Positions 53,479 to 62,210 of a stretch of 64,000 nucleotides of DNA are shown piece by piece. The notes beneath the pieces were generated by a model. That model saw only the letters and a program-made list of their open reading frames with translations. It was not told where the DNA came from and made no database searches. The DNA comes from Myxococcales bacterium (GTDB taxonomy: Bacteria > Myxococcota_A > Bradymonadia > UBA7976 > UBA1532). Both the position numbers and the translations under genes were made by a program. Numbering within the stretch: position 1 is the stretch's first letter; the number at the start of each line of letters is the position of its first letter. The stretch spans positions 62,001 through 126,000 of the forward strand of contig JACKDL010000011.1 in NCBI GenBank assembly GCA_020633555.1. The letters are read 5' to 3'.

Positions 53479-54642
53479 GGCCGGGGCGCCGGGCAGGCCC
53501 AGGCGCTCCAGCTTCTGCCAGCCCGGGATCCGCTGCCGGGCCAGCCGCCGCGCCACCACCGCGAAGACCGCGACGTAGAGCCCCGCGAAAGCCAGCCGCT
53601 GGGGCACCAGCCAGCCCAGGCCGGCGAGCCGGCGACCGTCGGCCCGCAGCGCCAGGCCCGCCGCGGTCAGCTCCATGCCCAGGTGCAGCAGGCTCCAGAT
53701 CACGGCCAACGCCGGCGCGTGCGCCGCAAAGCCCACGGCAAGGGCCAGCACGAGGGGCGTCGAGCCCATGGCAAGGTGACCCACCAGGAACCCGGGCAAG
53801 GCCCACAGCCCCAACCAGCCGCGTCGCCCCAGCAGGCGGCGGTGGCGCCACAGGCACTGCAGGTTGCCGGTGGTCCAGCGACAGCGCTGGCGGAAGAGGT
53901 CGCGCCAGCCGGCCGGCGCCTCGGTCAAGGCGATGGCCCGCGGCTGGTAGACCACGCGCTGATCCCCCAGCCCGTGGACGCGCAGGGTGGCGTCGGTGTC
54001 CTCGGCCAGGGTGGGGCTGGCGAAGCCGCCGCTGCGGGTCAAGGTGGCGCGGCGGAAGGCCCCGCAGGCGCCGGGCACCGTGACGATGGCGTTCAGGGCA
54101 GACTGGGCGCGGCGGGCGAAGTCGATGGCCACCACGTACTCGAAGGCTTGCAGCGCCTCCACCAGTTGGCCCCGCTGGCCCACCCGCACGCGCCCCGCCA
54201 CGGCGCCCACCGTGGGATCGCGGAAGGGCGCCGCCAGGTGGCCCAGGGCGTCGCGGGCCAGCCAGGTGTCGGCGTCCAGCACGGCCACCACCGGGGCACG
54301 GGTGGCCGCGAGGGCTGCGTCGAGCGCCGCCGCCTTGCCCCGGTTGGGCTGGCGGATCACGCGGAGCTGGGGGAGGAAGGGGCGGGCGGCCTCGGCCCGC
54401 AGCGCGGTGGCGTCGGTGGAGCCGTCGTCCACGACCACCACCTCGTGGGGTGGGGGATCGCAGGCGGCCAGGCGGCGCAGGCAGCCCTCGATCACCTGCG
54501 CCTCGTTGAAGGCGGGCACCAGCACGGCCACGGCGGGGCCCGGGCCGGGCGGCGGCGGCCGAAAGCGCAGGGCGGCGGCCAGCGATACCAGCCAGTGCAG
54601 CAGAGCCAGCCCAAAGGCCAGTTGCAGGAGCGCGTCGAGCAT
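53371..54642 (-). CDS. family 2 glycosyltransferase, membrane-bound
   Basis: This 423-residue processive-type GT2 enzyme resembles poly-N-acetylglucosamine or hyaluronan synthases. An N-terminal hydrophobic helix (LLQLAFGLALLHWLVSLAAAL) is followed by VLVPAFNEA, VVDDGST, VLDADTW, the acceptor-site EDTDAT and the QRCRW motif that marks polymerising enzymes. Three or four C-terminal membrane segments follow. It probably transfers sugar from a nucleotide-sugar donor to a growing polymer at the inner membrane. It is the last gene of the leftward cluster behind a large Ser/Thr kinase. Its C-terminal 36 codons overlap the convergent oxidoreductase gene, so the tail may be a recent extension. Confidence 0.9.
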   Translation of the reverse strand: MLDALLQLAFGLALLHWLVSLAAALRFRPPPPGPGPAVAVLVPAFNEAQVIEGCLRRLAACDPPPHEVVVVDDGSTDATALRAEAARPFLPQLRVIRQPNRGKAAALDAALAATRAPVVAVLDADTWLARDALGHLAAPFRDPTVGAVAGRVRVGQRGQLVEALQAFEYVVAIDFARRAQSALNAIVTVPGACGAFRRATLTRSGGFASPTLAEDTDATLRVHGLGDQRVVYQPRAIALTEAPAGWRDLFRQRCRWTTGNLQCLWRHRRLLGRRGWLGLWALPGFLVGHLAMGSTPLVLALAVGFAAHAPALAVIWSLLHLGMELTAAGLALRADGRRLAGLGWLVPQRLAFAGLYVAVFAVVARRLARQRIPGWQKLERLGLPGAPASAHLEHQLAPRPLGLQPPVSLGRLVEGQHGVDDRP

Positions 54643-54734
54643 GGGCCGCCAAACGCGCCGACGGGCGCGGGATTCAACAGGGTGCGCCGGCGGGCGCGGG
54701 CGCGCTACGCGACACCTCCGCAAACGGCCGCCCG

Positions 54735-57614
54735 TCAGCGGGCGAGGGCGTCCGCTGGATGCCCGAAGACCTCGGTGAACTGCCGGTGCCCCGTGTGCCT
54801 CAGCCAGCGCCAGCCGGCGCCGTCGGTGAGCCCCAACAGGTGCACGCCGTGCTGCTCGATCCACAGCAGGTGCCGGGCCACCTCCAGCTTCGTGCGGGGG
54901 TTCCCGGGCAAGGTGGCCACCTCCAGCGCGACGGCGACGGGGCGGTACCCCTGGCGGGCTACCCAGCGGTCGGCGTCCTGCGCCACCGCCACGTCGGGCA
55001 GCGCGCTGAGCCCCGCGGCGAGCCACGCCGCCATGAGCGGGGGGCCGGGCCACGGGGCCGGGCGCACGCCGGCCAGCGTCCGCGCCCCGTCAGCGGCCCG
55101 CCCGTGCCAGGCCAGGACGGGCCCGTCGGGGCCCACCGCCAGAAACGGCGGCAAGCCCGTGCCCCCCGCGGCCAGGCCTTCGAGGACCTCGCGCAGGCCT
55201 CGCAGGGCCTCGGCGGTGGGCGCCGAGAGGGCCTCGCGGACGGCCAGCAGCGTGTCCAGCCCGGCGCGGCCGCGGGCGGCGCCCAGGCCCAGCGCCAAGC
55301 GCTCGTCGGCGGCGATCCCCAGGAGCTGGTCGCGCAGCGCGAACCAGCGCGTGAAGGTCAGCGGGCGGGCGGCGCCCTCCAGGGCGGCCACCACGAGGCA
55401 GGTCTCGAGCTTCCATTGCAGCGCCAGCGCGTCCCCCGCGAGGCCGTCGACCGGGGGCAGACCGGCCAGGGCGGCCGGGCGCGATTGCATCCACCCCTGC
55501 AGGATCCCCAGCGCATCCAGCGGGCGCAGCGGCGCGCCGCCGCGGGCCACCCGCATGGCGGCCAGGGCCAGGGCCGTGGGCCCGACGGGCGCAGGCGCCG
55601 CCGGCGGTGGCGCAGCGGGCGAGGCCGCGGCGCTGGGGGCAGCGGCGGGTGGCGGGGTGTCGGGTGGCGCGGCGTCGGGGCCCAGCGCCGTCCCGGCCAG
55701 CGAGACGCCCTCGTCCACGATCAGGCACAGCAGGCCCGCCTCCACCAGCGCGCGCCGCCCCCCGGAGAGCCGCCGCGCGGTGCGGGTCAGCTCGTCGGCG
55801 GCCGCCGTGTTCAGCGCCGCACAGAACACCTGCACGGGCTCGCTGAGGGCCTCGTCGAGGGCGGGCGCGCGCCAGATGCCCGCTCGCCACAGATCGGGTG
55901 CCCCGCGCACACACACCGTCTGTGCCAGGCGGTCTCCCACCGCCAGCGGCGCCACGTCCGCCCCGTTGGCGGCCTCGCGCAGCGCCTGCGCCATGGCGGT
56001 GGCGTCGGGGTACCGGTGGGCCGGGAGCGGCCGGGTGGCCCGGCGCGCCACCGCGGCGAACCCGGGCGGCAGCAGGGCCAGGCCGTCGGGCTCCAGGGCC
56101 TCGTCGCCCGCCAGCAGCCAGGCCAGCAGCCGGCCGGTGGCGTACAGATCGGCCCGGTGATCCACCGGATCGTTGTCGAGCTGCTCGGGGGCCGCGTAGC
56201 GCAGCGTGCCCAGGCCGTCGGTGGTGGCGGTGAGCCGCTGTGCCTCGTGGGCGCGGGCGATGCCCAGGTCCACCAGCACGACCCCGTGGGCGGTGGCCAC
56301 CACGTTGGCGGGCTTCACGTCCCGGTGAACGACCCCGGCGGCGTGCAGGTGGGCCAGCGCGTCCAGCACGGCGCCCACCACGGCCACGGCCTCGCTGGGG
56401 CGGGCCCGCTGGGTGCTGAAGGCGCGGGACAGATCCGCGCCGGCGGCGTAGTCCATCAGCAGGACCGGGGCGGCGGGGACGTCTTCGAGCAGGCCCAGGG
56501 TGCGCACCACGCCGGGGTGGCTGAGTCGGGTCAGCAGGCTCACCTCGCGCAGCAGCCTCGCCCGGTGCCGGGCGCTGCGGCGGAGCTGGGGGTGCAGCAC
56601 CTTCGCGGCCATCGGGCGGCCGTCGCGATCGGCCACCAGCCAGACGCTGGCGCTCGACCCGCGGGCCAGCAAGCTCTGCACCGTCAACGTCGGGCCCAGA
56701 TCTGGTCGGTCCTCGGCGGGCTGGCCCACGGCCTCGGCCAGGCGGGGATCGGGTACGGCGCTGGGCGGGGGTGGGGGCTTCAGCCCCGTGGGCGCGCGCC
56801 AGTCCAGGAGCCAGCGATCGGTGGGGGCCAGCGCCCGCTCGCCGTAGGGGTCCAGCAGCTCCACCTGGCACTTCGGCGCGGCGATCACCAGCCGCGGCAC
56901 CAGCCCCTCGTGGGCCTCCAGGGCCACCAGCGGGCTCAGCGGTACCCAACGCCCGTCCGGGGCGATCAGCACCGGCTCGCGGGGGCGCAGGCCCGCCGGC
57001 AGCCCGCGCAGGCGGAGCACCTCGGGCTCGGCGCCTACGAACCGCAGCAGCCGCAGGCTGGGGCGGGCGGGATCGTAGTCGTCCAGGGCGTGGATGGGCC
57101 GATGGCGGATGGCCTCCAGCCCCCGCACCAGCGTGCGCAGGTGATCGCGGCCCTCGGTGTCGAACCAGTGCTGGGCGCGGAAGCCCACAGTGGTGGGGCC
57201 GGTCTCGCCGTGCACCAGGTCGTTGCGGGCGGTCACCAGGGCCTTCAGGGCCATCAGGGCGGGCGTGGGGCCGCCGTCGCGCAGGCAGCGGGCGATGGGC
57301 GCGGCCACCGCCGCCGGTTGGGCCAGCACCGCGCGGGCCAGGCCGTCGGCCAGCTCCACCAGCACCCCGCTGCTGACGGGGCGGGTCGGGGCCAGCACCG
57401 GGTCCAACGACACCGACGCCTGCCCCTCGGGCGCCAGCAGCGCGATCAAGTAGCGGGCGGTCAGCTCTGCGAAGCCGAAGGCCCAGCCCACCTGCCGCTC
57501 CGGCCAGCCCCGCGCGCCGGAGACCCGCAGGTAGGGCTCGCGCAGGCAGGCGGGCGCGAACCCCCGCAGGATGGCGTCGGCGGTGGCCGATGGCTGGTCA
57601 TCATGTTCGAACAC
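54735..57614 (-). CDS. Ser/Thr protein kinase with unusual N- and C-terminal regions
   Basis: This 959-residue protein has its kinase domain in the middle (about 305-570): LARGSSASVWLV, AAKVLH lysine, HRDVKPAN near residue 430, VDLGIAR in place of DFG, and GTLRYAAPEQL. The N-terminal 290 residues are not a known receptor; they contain LKALVTARNDLVHGE near 125, which resembles the RNxxxH motif of HEPN-like domains, but this is weak. The C-terminal part has a Pro/Ala-rich linker (about 670-710) and a helical/beta region of about 250 residues of unknown type, ending EVFGHPADALAR. There is no membrane segment. It lies 23 bp before the MenH-like gene stop and upstream of the glycosyltransferase. 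Confidence 0.85.
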   Translation of the reverse strand: MFEHDDQPSATADAILRGFAPACLREPYLRVSGARGWPERQVGWAFGFAELTARYLIALLAPEGQASVSLDPVLAPTRPVSSGVLVELADGLARAVLAQPAAVAAPIARCLRDGGPTPALMALKALVTARNDLVHGETGPTTVGFRAQHWFDTEGRDHLRTLVRGLEAIRHRPIHALDDYDPARPSLRLLRFVGAEPEVLRLRGLPAGLRPREPVLIAPDGRWVPLSPLVALEAHEGLVPRLVIAAPKCQVELLDPYGERALAPTDRWLLDWRAPTGLKPPPPPSAVPDPRLAEAVGQPAEDRPDLGPTLTVQSLLARGSSASVWLVADRDGRPMAAKVLHPQLRRSARHRARLLREVSLLTRLSHPGVVRTLGLLEDVPAAPVLLMDYAAGADLSRAFSTQRARPSEAVAVVGAVLDALAHLHAAGVVHRDVKPANVVATAHGVVLVDLGIARAHEAQRLTATTDGLGTLRYAAPEQLDNDPVDHRADLYATGRLLAWLLAGDEALEPDGLALLPPGFAAVARRATRPLPAHRYPDATAMAQALREAANGADVAPLAVGDRLAQTVCVRGAPDLWRAGIWRAPALDEALSEPVQVFCAALNTAAADELTRTARRLSGGRRALVEAGLLCLIVDEGVSLAGTALGPDAAPPDTPPPAAAPSAAASPAAPPPAAPAPVGPTALALAAMRVARGGAPLRPLDALGILQGWMQSRPAALAGLPPVDGLAGDALALQWKLETCLVVAALEGAARPLTFTRWFALRDQLLGIAADERLALGLGAARGRAGLDTLLAVREALSAPTAEALRGLREVLEGLAAGGTGLPPFLAVGPDGPVLAWHGRAADGARTLAGVRPAPWPGPPLMAAWLAAGLSALPDVAVAQDADRWVARQGYRPVAVALEVATLPGNPRTKLEVARHLLWIEQHGVHLLGLTDGAGWRWLRHTGHRQFTEVFGHPADALAR

Positions 57615-57637
57615 CGGCCCGTGCCCTCGCGCCGCGG

Positions 57638-58468
57638 TCAGTCGCCCACAGTCTGCCCCGCGTCATCCAGGCTGGCCAGAGCGTCGCTGAACGCCCCGGG
57701 CGCCTCCAGGTGGGCGCAGTGGCCGGCCCCGGGCAGCACGCGGTGACGGGCCCGCGGGATCAGCCGGTGCATCTGCGCCGCCAGCCCGCTGAACTTCTCG
57801 TCCTCGGCGCCGGTGATCAGCGTCACGGGCATCGCCAGCGCCCCCAGATTGGCCCACAGCGACGGCATGGCCCCCGTCCCGGCGCCCCGCAGGCTCGCGG
57901 CCCAGCCGGCCGCGGTGGCCGCGCGCCGCCGGGCCTGCATGGCCTGCCGGGCCTGTGGCTCGATGCGCCGCTGGGTGGCGATGATGGGCGTGGCTTGCCA
58001 GGCGGCCAGCCAGGTCGGCAGGGGCTCGCCCAGCAGGCGGCCGGCCAGGGCGTCGTCGGCCGCGCGCCGGGCCGCTGCGTCCGCTGGATCGGCCAGGCCG
58101 GGGGTGGCGCCGATGAGCCCCAGGTGGCCGACGCCTGTCGGGCCCGCGCAAGCCCAGCTCAGCGCCACGCGGCCGCCGAAGCTGTAGCCCCACAGATCGA
58201 AGTCGTCCAGGTTCAGCGCCTGGGCCAGCGCCAGCGCCTGATCGGGCAGGCGGTGGGCGGCGGGATCGGGGGCGACGTCGCTCTGGCCGTGCCCGAGCAG
58301 ATCCGGCGCAAACACCGGCCGCCCCCCGAAGGCGCCCACCACCGGCGCCCAGTCCTGACCGTCGCCGGTGAACCCGTGCAGGCACACCACCGGTCGCCCT
58401 GTGCCGGGCCAGCGCCACACCCGGAAGCGGTGCCCGTGACCCACCCGCTCCAACGGCTCCGGCGTCAC
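57638..58468 (-). CDS. alpha/beta hydrolase, MenH-like
   Basis: This 276-residue alpha/beta hydrolase has LHGFTGDGQDW (oxyanion region), the nucleophile elbow GYSFGGRVAL, an acid in ITGAEDEKF and the catalytic His in GAGHCAHLE. The GFTG and GYSFGGR segments resemble 2-succinyl-6-hydroxy-2,4-cyclohexadiene-1-carboxylate synthase (MenH) of menaquinone synthesis, but general esterases share them and no other men gene is present, so the name is held back. It starts with GTG overlapping the SpoIID-like gene stop by GTGA, so the two are translationally coupled. It is probably cytoplasmic. Confidence 0.8.
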   Translation of the reverse strand: MTPEPLERVGHGHRFRVWRWPGTGRPVVCLHGFTGDGQDWAPVVGAFGGRPVFAPDLLGHGQSDVAPDPAAHRLPDQALALAQALNLDDFDLWGYSFGGRVALSWACAGPTGVGHLGLIGATPGLADPADAAARRAADDALAGRLLGEPLPTWLAAWQATPIIATQRRIEPQARQAMQARRRAATAAGWAASLRGAGTGAMPSLWANLGALAMPVTLITGAEDEKFSGLAAQMHRLIPRARHRVLPGAGHCAHLEAPGAFSDALASLDDAGQTVGD

Positions 58469-59382
58469 GTCTCGGGCACCTCGGGGCGCTCGGCCTCCAC
58501 CTCGCCGTCGTCCTCCAGGGCCCGCAGCTTCGTGGCGTCGTCCCGCGACCAGGGCCGCGAGAGCACCACGTCATCGCCGTAGAACCATTTCAGGATCTGG
58601 TCGGTCTCCAGCCCCTTGGTCTTTGCCAGGCAGGCCGCGCCGTACTGGCTCAGGGCGCCTCGATTCAGCGGGCTCTTGCGGGCGAAGGGCGTGCCCGTCA
58701 CCGCGTCGCCCGTCTTCCCGGCGTTCTCGGTGACCAGGATCTCGGTCCAGTACACACCCCGAAACGGGCTGCGGTCCCCGCGCTTGCGGGCCTGGCGGTA
58801 GGCGGTGCGCATGGCGTCCCAGCTCGCCCAGCCGCTCAGCTTGTGGGCGCTGGGGGGCAACGGGCGGCACTCGGTGTCGCGGTGCTTCGCCCCGGCCACG
58901 TAGTTGCCGAACAGCAGCTCGCCGTCGGCGTGCATCACCACGTCGCGGGTGGCCTGCACCGCGTGGCGGCTGCGGGCATGGGCGGGCGGGCGCCAGCACT
59001 GGAACACAGCGGTCATCTTCACGGGCCGGTCCTCGCCGTGCCGCTGCAGGAAGCTGCCCAGGTAGGTGCGCGCCGCGATGGCCTGAGCCTCCAGGGCGGG
59101 CGCGGCGGTGGTGAACCAGCCCAGCTCGCAGTCCACCACGCCGGGCAGGTACTCCTCCTCCACCGCCATGGCACCGCGCACGGTGTCCACGCAGGGCGGC
59201 ATGACCGTCATGCGCGGCCCGCCACCGTGCTTCGCCTCGCACTCGGCCAGGGTGGTCAGCCGGGGCCCGCACCCCGCCAGACCCAGCAGGGCCGCCGCCC
59301 AGGCCGCCGCCCACAGGGTTCCCAGGCGTGCGCTCGCCGGCTTATCCTGCCCGGCGCTCTGCGACCTCTGGAGGCCCCTCAT
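58465..59382 (-). CDS. SpoIID/LytB-domain lipoprotein
   Basis: The C-terminal 230 residues match the SpoIID/LytB domain: EEEYLPGVVDCELGWFTTAAPALEAQAIAARTYL and the end RGALSQYGAACLAKTKGLETDQILKWFYG (both shown in part only). SpoIID proteins cleave or assist cleavage of denuded peptidoglycan glycan strands. The N-terminus has a hydrophobic segment ending LLGLAGC, a lipobox. The start is uncertain: ATG at 59382 is the closest Met to the signal, but it puts a 20-residue polar stretch before it, and its CATG also carries the start of the divergent gene. A non-ATG start nearer the hydrophobic segment is possible. It is coupled to the MenH-like gene. The likely role is in cell-wall turnover. Confidence 0.8.
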   Translation of the reverse strand: MRGLQRSQSAGQDKPASARLGTLWAAAWAAALLGLAGCGPRLTTLAECEAKHGGGPRMTVMPPCVDTVRGAMAVEEEYLPGVVDCELGWFTTAAPALEAQAIAARTYLGSFLQRHGEDRPVKMTAVFQCWRPPAHARSRHAVQATRDVVMHADGELLFGNYVAGAKHRDTECRPLPPSAHKLSGWASWDAMRTAYRQARKRGDRSPFRGVYWTEILVTENAGKTGDAVTGTPFARKSPLNRGALSQYGAACLAKTKGLETDQILKWFYGDDVVLSRPWSRDDATKLRALEDDGEVEAERPEVPET

Positions 59383-60172
59383 GCTGGTCATCGGCATCAT
59401 CCTCATCGTCGCCGCCGTGGGGCTCGGGGTGGCCCACGTCATGGCCCGCCGCAAGACGGGCTACCTGCTGGCCGCCTCGGACCAGACCGCCGGCGCTCTG
59501 GCCGACATCGCCCGGCGGGTGGCCGGTGAGATCGGCGGCGGCGGCTTCCAGGAGTTCGTCACCCTGACGGGCCACGCCCGCTGCGATCAACCGCTCATGT
59601 CGCCCCTGGGCGAGCGCCCCTGCCTGTACTACCGCGCCACCGTCACCCGCCAGTACGAGGAGGAGTACGAGGAGCGCGACAGCCAGGGCAACGTGCGCCG
59701 CCGCACCCGCCGGGGCAGCGAGACCATGTCCAGCCAGAGCGAGCACGTGGACTTCCTGCTGGTGGACGATCCCGGCGACATCGACGTGCGCCTGCACGGG
59801 GCCGACTTCGACGGTCTGGTGAAGACGGTGGACCGCTTCGACCCCCAAGGCGGGTTCGGCGGCGGCACCCTCAGCTATGGCCGCTTCAGCATGCAGGTGG
59901 GCGGCATGGGCCGCGGCCGCCGCACCCTGGGCTTCCAGTACACCGAGCACATCCTGCCGGCCGCCGTGGACCTGACTGTGGTGGGCCAGGCCACCGACCG
60001 TGGGGGCCGCATGCAGATCGGAGCGGGCGGCCCGGCCTGGATCGTCAGCACAAAGAGCAAGGCCGAGATGATCGGGGCCGCGAAGCAGACCGCCAGCCTG
60101 ACGGCGGCGCTCAGCGGCGTCTGTGCCCTGGCCGGGGTGGGATTGACCATCGCGGGCGCCCTGCAGGGGTAA
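59381..60172 (+). CDS. GIDE-domain membrane protein
   Basis: This 263-residue protein has an N-terminal membrane helix (MLVIGIILIVAAVGLGVAHVMA), then a GIDE-type domain (TGHARCDQPLMSPLGERPCLYYRATVTRQYEEEYEE, FLLVDDPGDIDVRLHG) and a C-terminal hydrophobic helix (LTAALSGVCALAGVGLTIAGA). GIDE (E3 ubiquitin ligase-like) domains occur in mitochondrial MULAN and in many bacteria, where they have no RING and an unknown role. It probably faces the cytoplasm between two helices. TATCCT at 59343-59348 could be its -10 box, and GGAGG lies 7 nt before the ATG. Its start codon overlaps the divergent SpoIID-like start within CATG. Confidence 0.83.
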   Translation: MLVIGIILIVAAVGLGVAHVMARRKTGYLLAASDQTAGALADIARRVAGEIGGGGFQEFVTLTGHARCDQPLMSPLGERPCLYYRATVTRQYEEEYEERDSQGNVRRRTRRGSETMSSQSEHVDFLLVDDPGDIDVRLHGADFDGLVKTVDRFDPQGGFGGGTLSYGRFSMQVGGMGRGRRTLGFQYTEHILPAAVDLTVVGQATDRGGRMQIGAGGPAWIVSTKSKAEMIGAAKQTASLTAALSGVCALAGVGLTIAGALQG

Positions 60173-60190
60173 CACCCGCCTGGGGTGGCG

Positions 60191-60196
60191 TATCTT
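60191..60196 (+). promoter_or_regulatory. leaderless -10 box of the thioredoxin-like gene
   Basis: TATCTT is followed by seven bases and the ATG at 60204. There is no Shine-Dalgarno, and the upstream gene ends 31 bp before the ATG. The arrangement matches the boxes before the ECF sigma, kinase and caspase-fold genes. Confidence 0.5.
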
Positions 60197-60203
60197 GCCG
60201 GGC

Positions 60204-60776
60204 ATGAGCGACCCCGCCCCATCGCCCGAACCGCCCCCGCCGAACCCAGCGAAGCCCCGCAAGCCCCCGCGCCCCCGCTGGCAGCGCTGGCTCATCGACA
60301 TCGGCCTCGTCATCGGCGTGCTCACCGTGGCCCAGTACTGGCACCGGCGAAACCTGACGCCCGCCGACGGCCGCCCCGCCCCGCAGGTGACCCTGCACAC
60401 CCTGGACGGCAAGCCCGTAACGCTCGCGGACTACCGCGGCAAGAGCCTGCAGCTCCACTTCTGGGCCACCTGGTGCAGCGTCTGCAAGGTGGAGTACGGC
60501 GCCCTCAACGCGCTGCACGACAGCCTGGGCGACGACCAGGCCCTGCTGGCCATCGTGGCCGACGGCGAGGATCCGGCCGCGATCGTGCGCTACGCCAAAG
60601 AACACGACCTGCGCTACCCCATCCTGCTGGGCAACCGCGAGGCGCTGGAGGCGTTCGGGGTGTCCAGCTTCCCCACCAACTTCTGGGTGACCCCCGACGG
60701 CACGCTCACCGGCCAGGACGTGGGCATGAGCACCCGGTGGGGCATGCGCGCCCGCATGAGCTGCGCGGGGGACTGA
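60204..60776 (+). CDS. membrane-anchored thioredoxin-like protein (TlpA/ResA type)
   Basis: This 190-residue protein has a Pro-rich N-terminal tail (about 1-25), a hydrophobic helix WLIDIGLVIGVLTVAQYW, and a thioredoxin fold in the periplasm. It carries APQVTLHTLDGKPVTLADYRGK, the redox site HFWATWCSVCKVEY near residue 89, and a cis-Pro region FGVSSFPTNFWVTPDG. WCxxC with Ser-Val between the cysteines is within the TlpA range. It is a likely thiol-disulfide reductase for envelope proteins, in keeping with the many Cys-rich exported proteins nearby. The start at 60204 follows a TATCTT box by 7 nt and lacks a Shine-Dalgarno. Confidence 0.85.
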   Translation: MSDPAPSPEPPPPNPAKPRKPPRPRWQRWLIDIGLVIGVLTVAQYWHRRNLTPADGRPAPQVTLHTLDGKPVTLADYRGKSLQLHFWATWCSVCKVEYGALNALHDSLGDDQALLAIVADGEDPAAIVRYAKEHDLRYPILLGNREALEAFGVSSFPTNFWVTPDGTLTGQDVGMSTRWGMRARMSCAGD

Positions 60777-60835
60777 CCGGGCGTCCGGGGCGCCAGCCCT
60801 GGACAATCAACCGCCGCTGCGACAGGCTGCGTCCC

Positions 60836-60865
60836 TTGACGGTTCCACCGTGCGCACGGTGCATT
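60836..60865 (+). promoter_or_regulatory. promoter with internal perfect palindrome before the thiolase
   Basis: TTGACG (60836-60841) and TGCATT (60860-60865) are 18 bp apart. The spacer contains the perfect 16-bp palindrome CACCGTGCGCACGGTG (60846-60861). A repressor bound there would block polymerase. The thiolase ATG lies 19 bp after the -10 box with GGAGG before it. Confidence 0.6.
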
Positions 60866-60884
60866 GACCCGAACGGAGGCGAAC

Positions 60885-62120
60885 ATGCGTGACGTGTTCC
60901 TGGTCGGCGGGGCCCACACGCCCTACATCGGCAAGTTCAACCCCGACTTCATCTGGAAGAAGCACCCCGACTTCGGTAAGCGCACCAACCCGGACGGCGA
61001 GCAGTTGGTCAAGCAGGTGGTGGCCGACACCTTTGCGGCCACCGGCGCCACCGGCGAGCTGGTGGACAAGGCCTTCATCGGCAACTTCGCGGGCGAGCTC
61101 TTCGAGAACCAGGGCCACTTCGGCGCCCTCGTGGCCGCGGCCGACGAGGGGCTGGTGGGCAAGCCCATCACCCGCGTCGAGGCCGCCTGCGCCTCGGGCG
61201 GGCTGGCGTTGAGCAACGGCTTCGACGCCATCCGGGCCGGCGCCGACATCGTGCTGGTGGTGGGCGCCGAGGTGCAGAACACCCGCAACGCCATGGACGG
61301 GGCCGACTTCCTGGCGCGCGCCTCGCACTACAAGTCGCAGCGCGAGATCGACGCCTTCACCTTCCCGGCCCTGTTTGCGCGCCGGATCAAGGCGGCGGTG
61401 GCTGCGGGCGTCGTCACCACCGACGACCTGGCGCTGGCCTCGGTGAAGGCCTACGGCAACGCCAACAAGAACCCCTTCGCCCACATGCGCGCCTACAAGA
61501 TGGAGCTCGAGGCCGCGAAGCTCAGCCCCACCTTCCTGGGCAACGAGGACCTGAAGGACTGGCTGCGGGTCAGCGACTGCAGCCAGGTCAGCGACGGCGC
61601 CTCGGCGCTCATCCTGGCCAGCGAGGCCGGCCTGGCCAAGCTGGGCAAGGCCCGCGTCGACGTGGTGCAGGTGCTCAGCTCGGTGATCGCGGTGGGCGCC
61701 CTGAACGCCACCACGAACCCGCTGGAGATGACCACGGTGAAGATGGCCGCCGAGAAGGCCTACGCCGCGGCCGGCCTGAAGCCCGCCGACGTGCAGGTGG
61801 CCGAGGTGCACGACTGCTTCACCATCGCCGAGGTGCTCTCCACCGAGGCCGTGGGCTTTGCTGCACTTGGCCAGGGGGCGGCGCTGCTTCAGAGCGGGGC
61901 CACCCAGATCGACGGCAAGATCCCCGTGAACACGGGCGGCGGCCTGGTGGGCTTCGGCCACCCCGTGGGCGCCACCGGCGTGAAGCAGGCGCTCGAGGTC
62001 TTCCGGCAGATGAAGGGCCAGTGCGGCGACTACCAGATGCCCACGACCCCGGGCATCGGCCTCACCGCCAACATGGGCGGCGACGATCGCACCGCCGTGG
62101 TCAGCCTCTACAAGGCCTGA
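60885..62120 (+). CDS. thiolase family protein (acetyl-CoA acetyltransferase / SCP-x type)
   Basis: This 411-residue thiolase-fold enzyme has its nucleophile Cys in VEAACASGGLAL near residue 100, HDCFTIAE near 308 and GFGHPVGATG near 360, which complete the catalytic set. The NTGGGLVGFGHPVGATG form and the HDCF motif point to the SCP-x/lipid-transfer thiolase branch, often acting on branched or sterol-like acyl-CoAs, rather than classical AtoB. Thus beta-ketothiolysis or condensation of acyl-CoA is expected, and the substrate is not known. GGAGG lies 7 nt upstream of the ATG at 60885. A palindrome within the promoter suggests repression by a dimeric regulator such as a TetR-type protein. Confidence 0.88.
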   Translation: MRDVFLVGGAHTPYIGKFNPDFIWKKHPDFGKRTNPDGEQLVKQVVADTFAATGATGELVDKAFIGNFAGELFENQGHFGALVAAADEGLVGKPITRVEAACASGGLALSNGFDAIRAGADIVLVVGAEVQNTRNAMDGADFLARASHYKSQREIDAFTFPALFARRIKAAVAAGVVTTDDLALASVKAYGNANKNPFAHMRAYKMELEAAKLSPTFLGNEDLKDWLRVSDCSQVSDGASALILASEAGLAKLGKARVDVVQVLSSVIAVGALNATTNPLEMTTVKMAAEKAYAAAGLKPADVQVAEVHDCFTIAEVLSTEAVGFAALGQGAALLQSGATQIDGKIPVNTGGGLVGFGHPVGATGVKQALEVFRQMKGQCGDYQMPTTPGIGLTANMGGDDRTAVVSLYKA

Positions 62121-62210
62121 GTCGCGCCCCTTGCCGTGGGTAACCTGCCGATCCGGTTGGCTTTCTCAGAAGCTCTGACAGAAAAGCGCGACACGCCCTG
62201 AGATCCGCCG

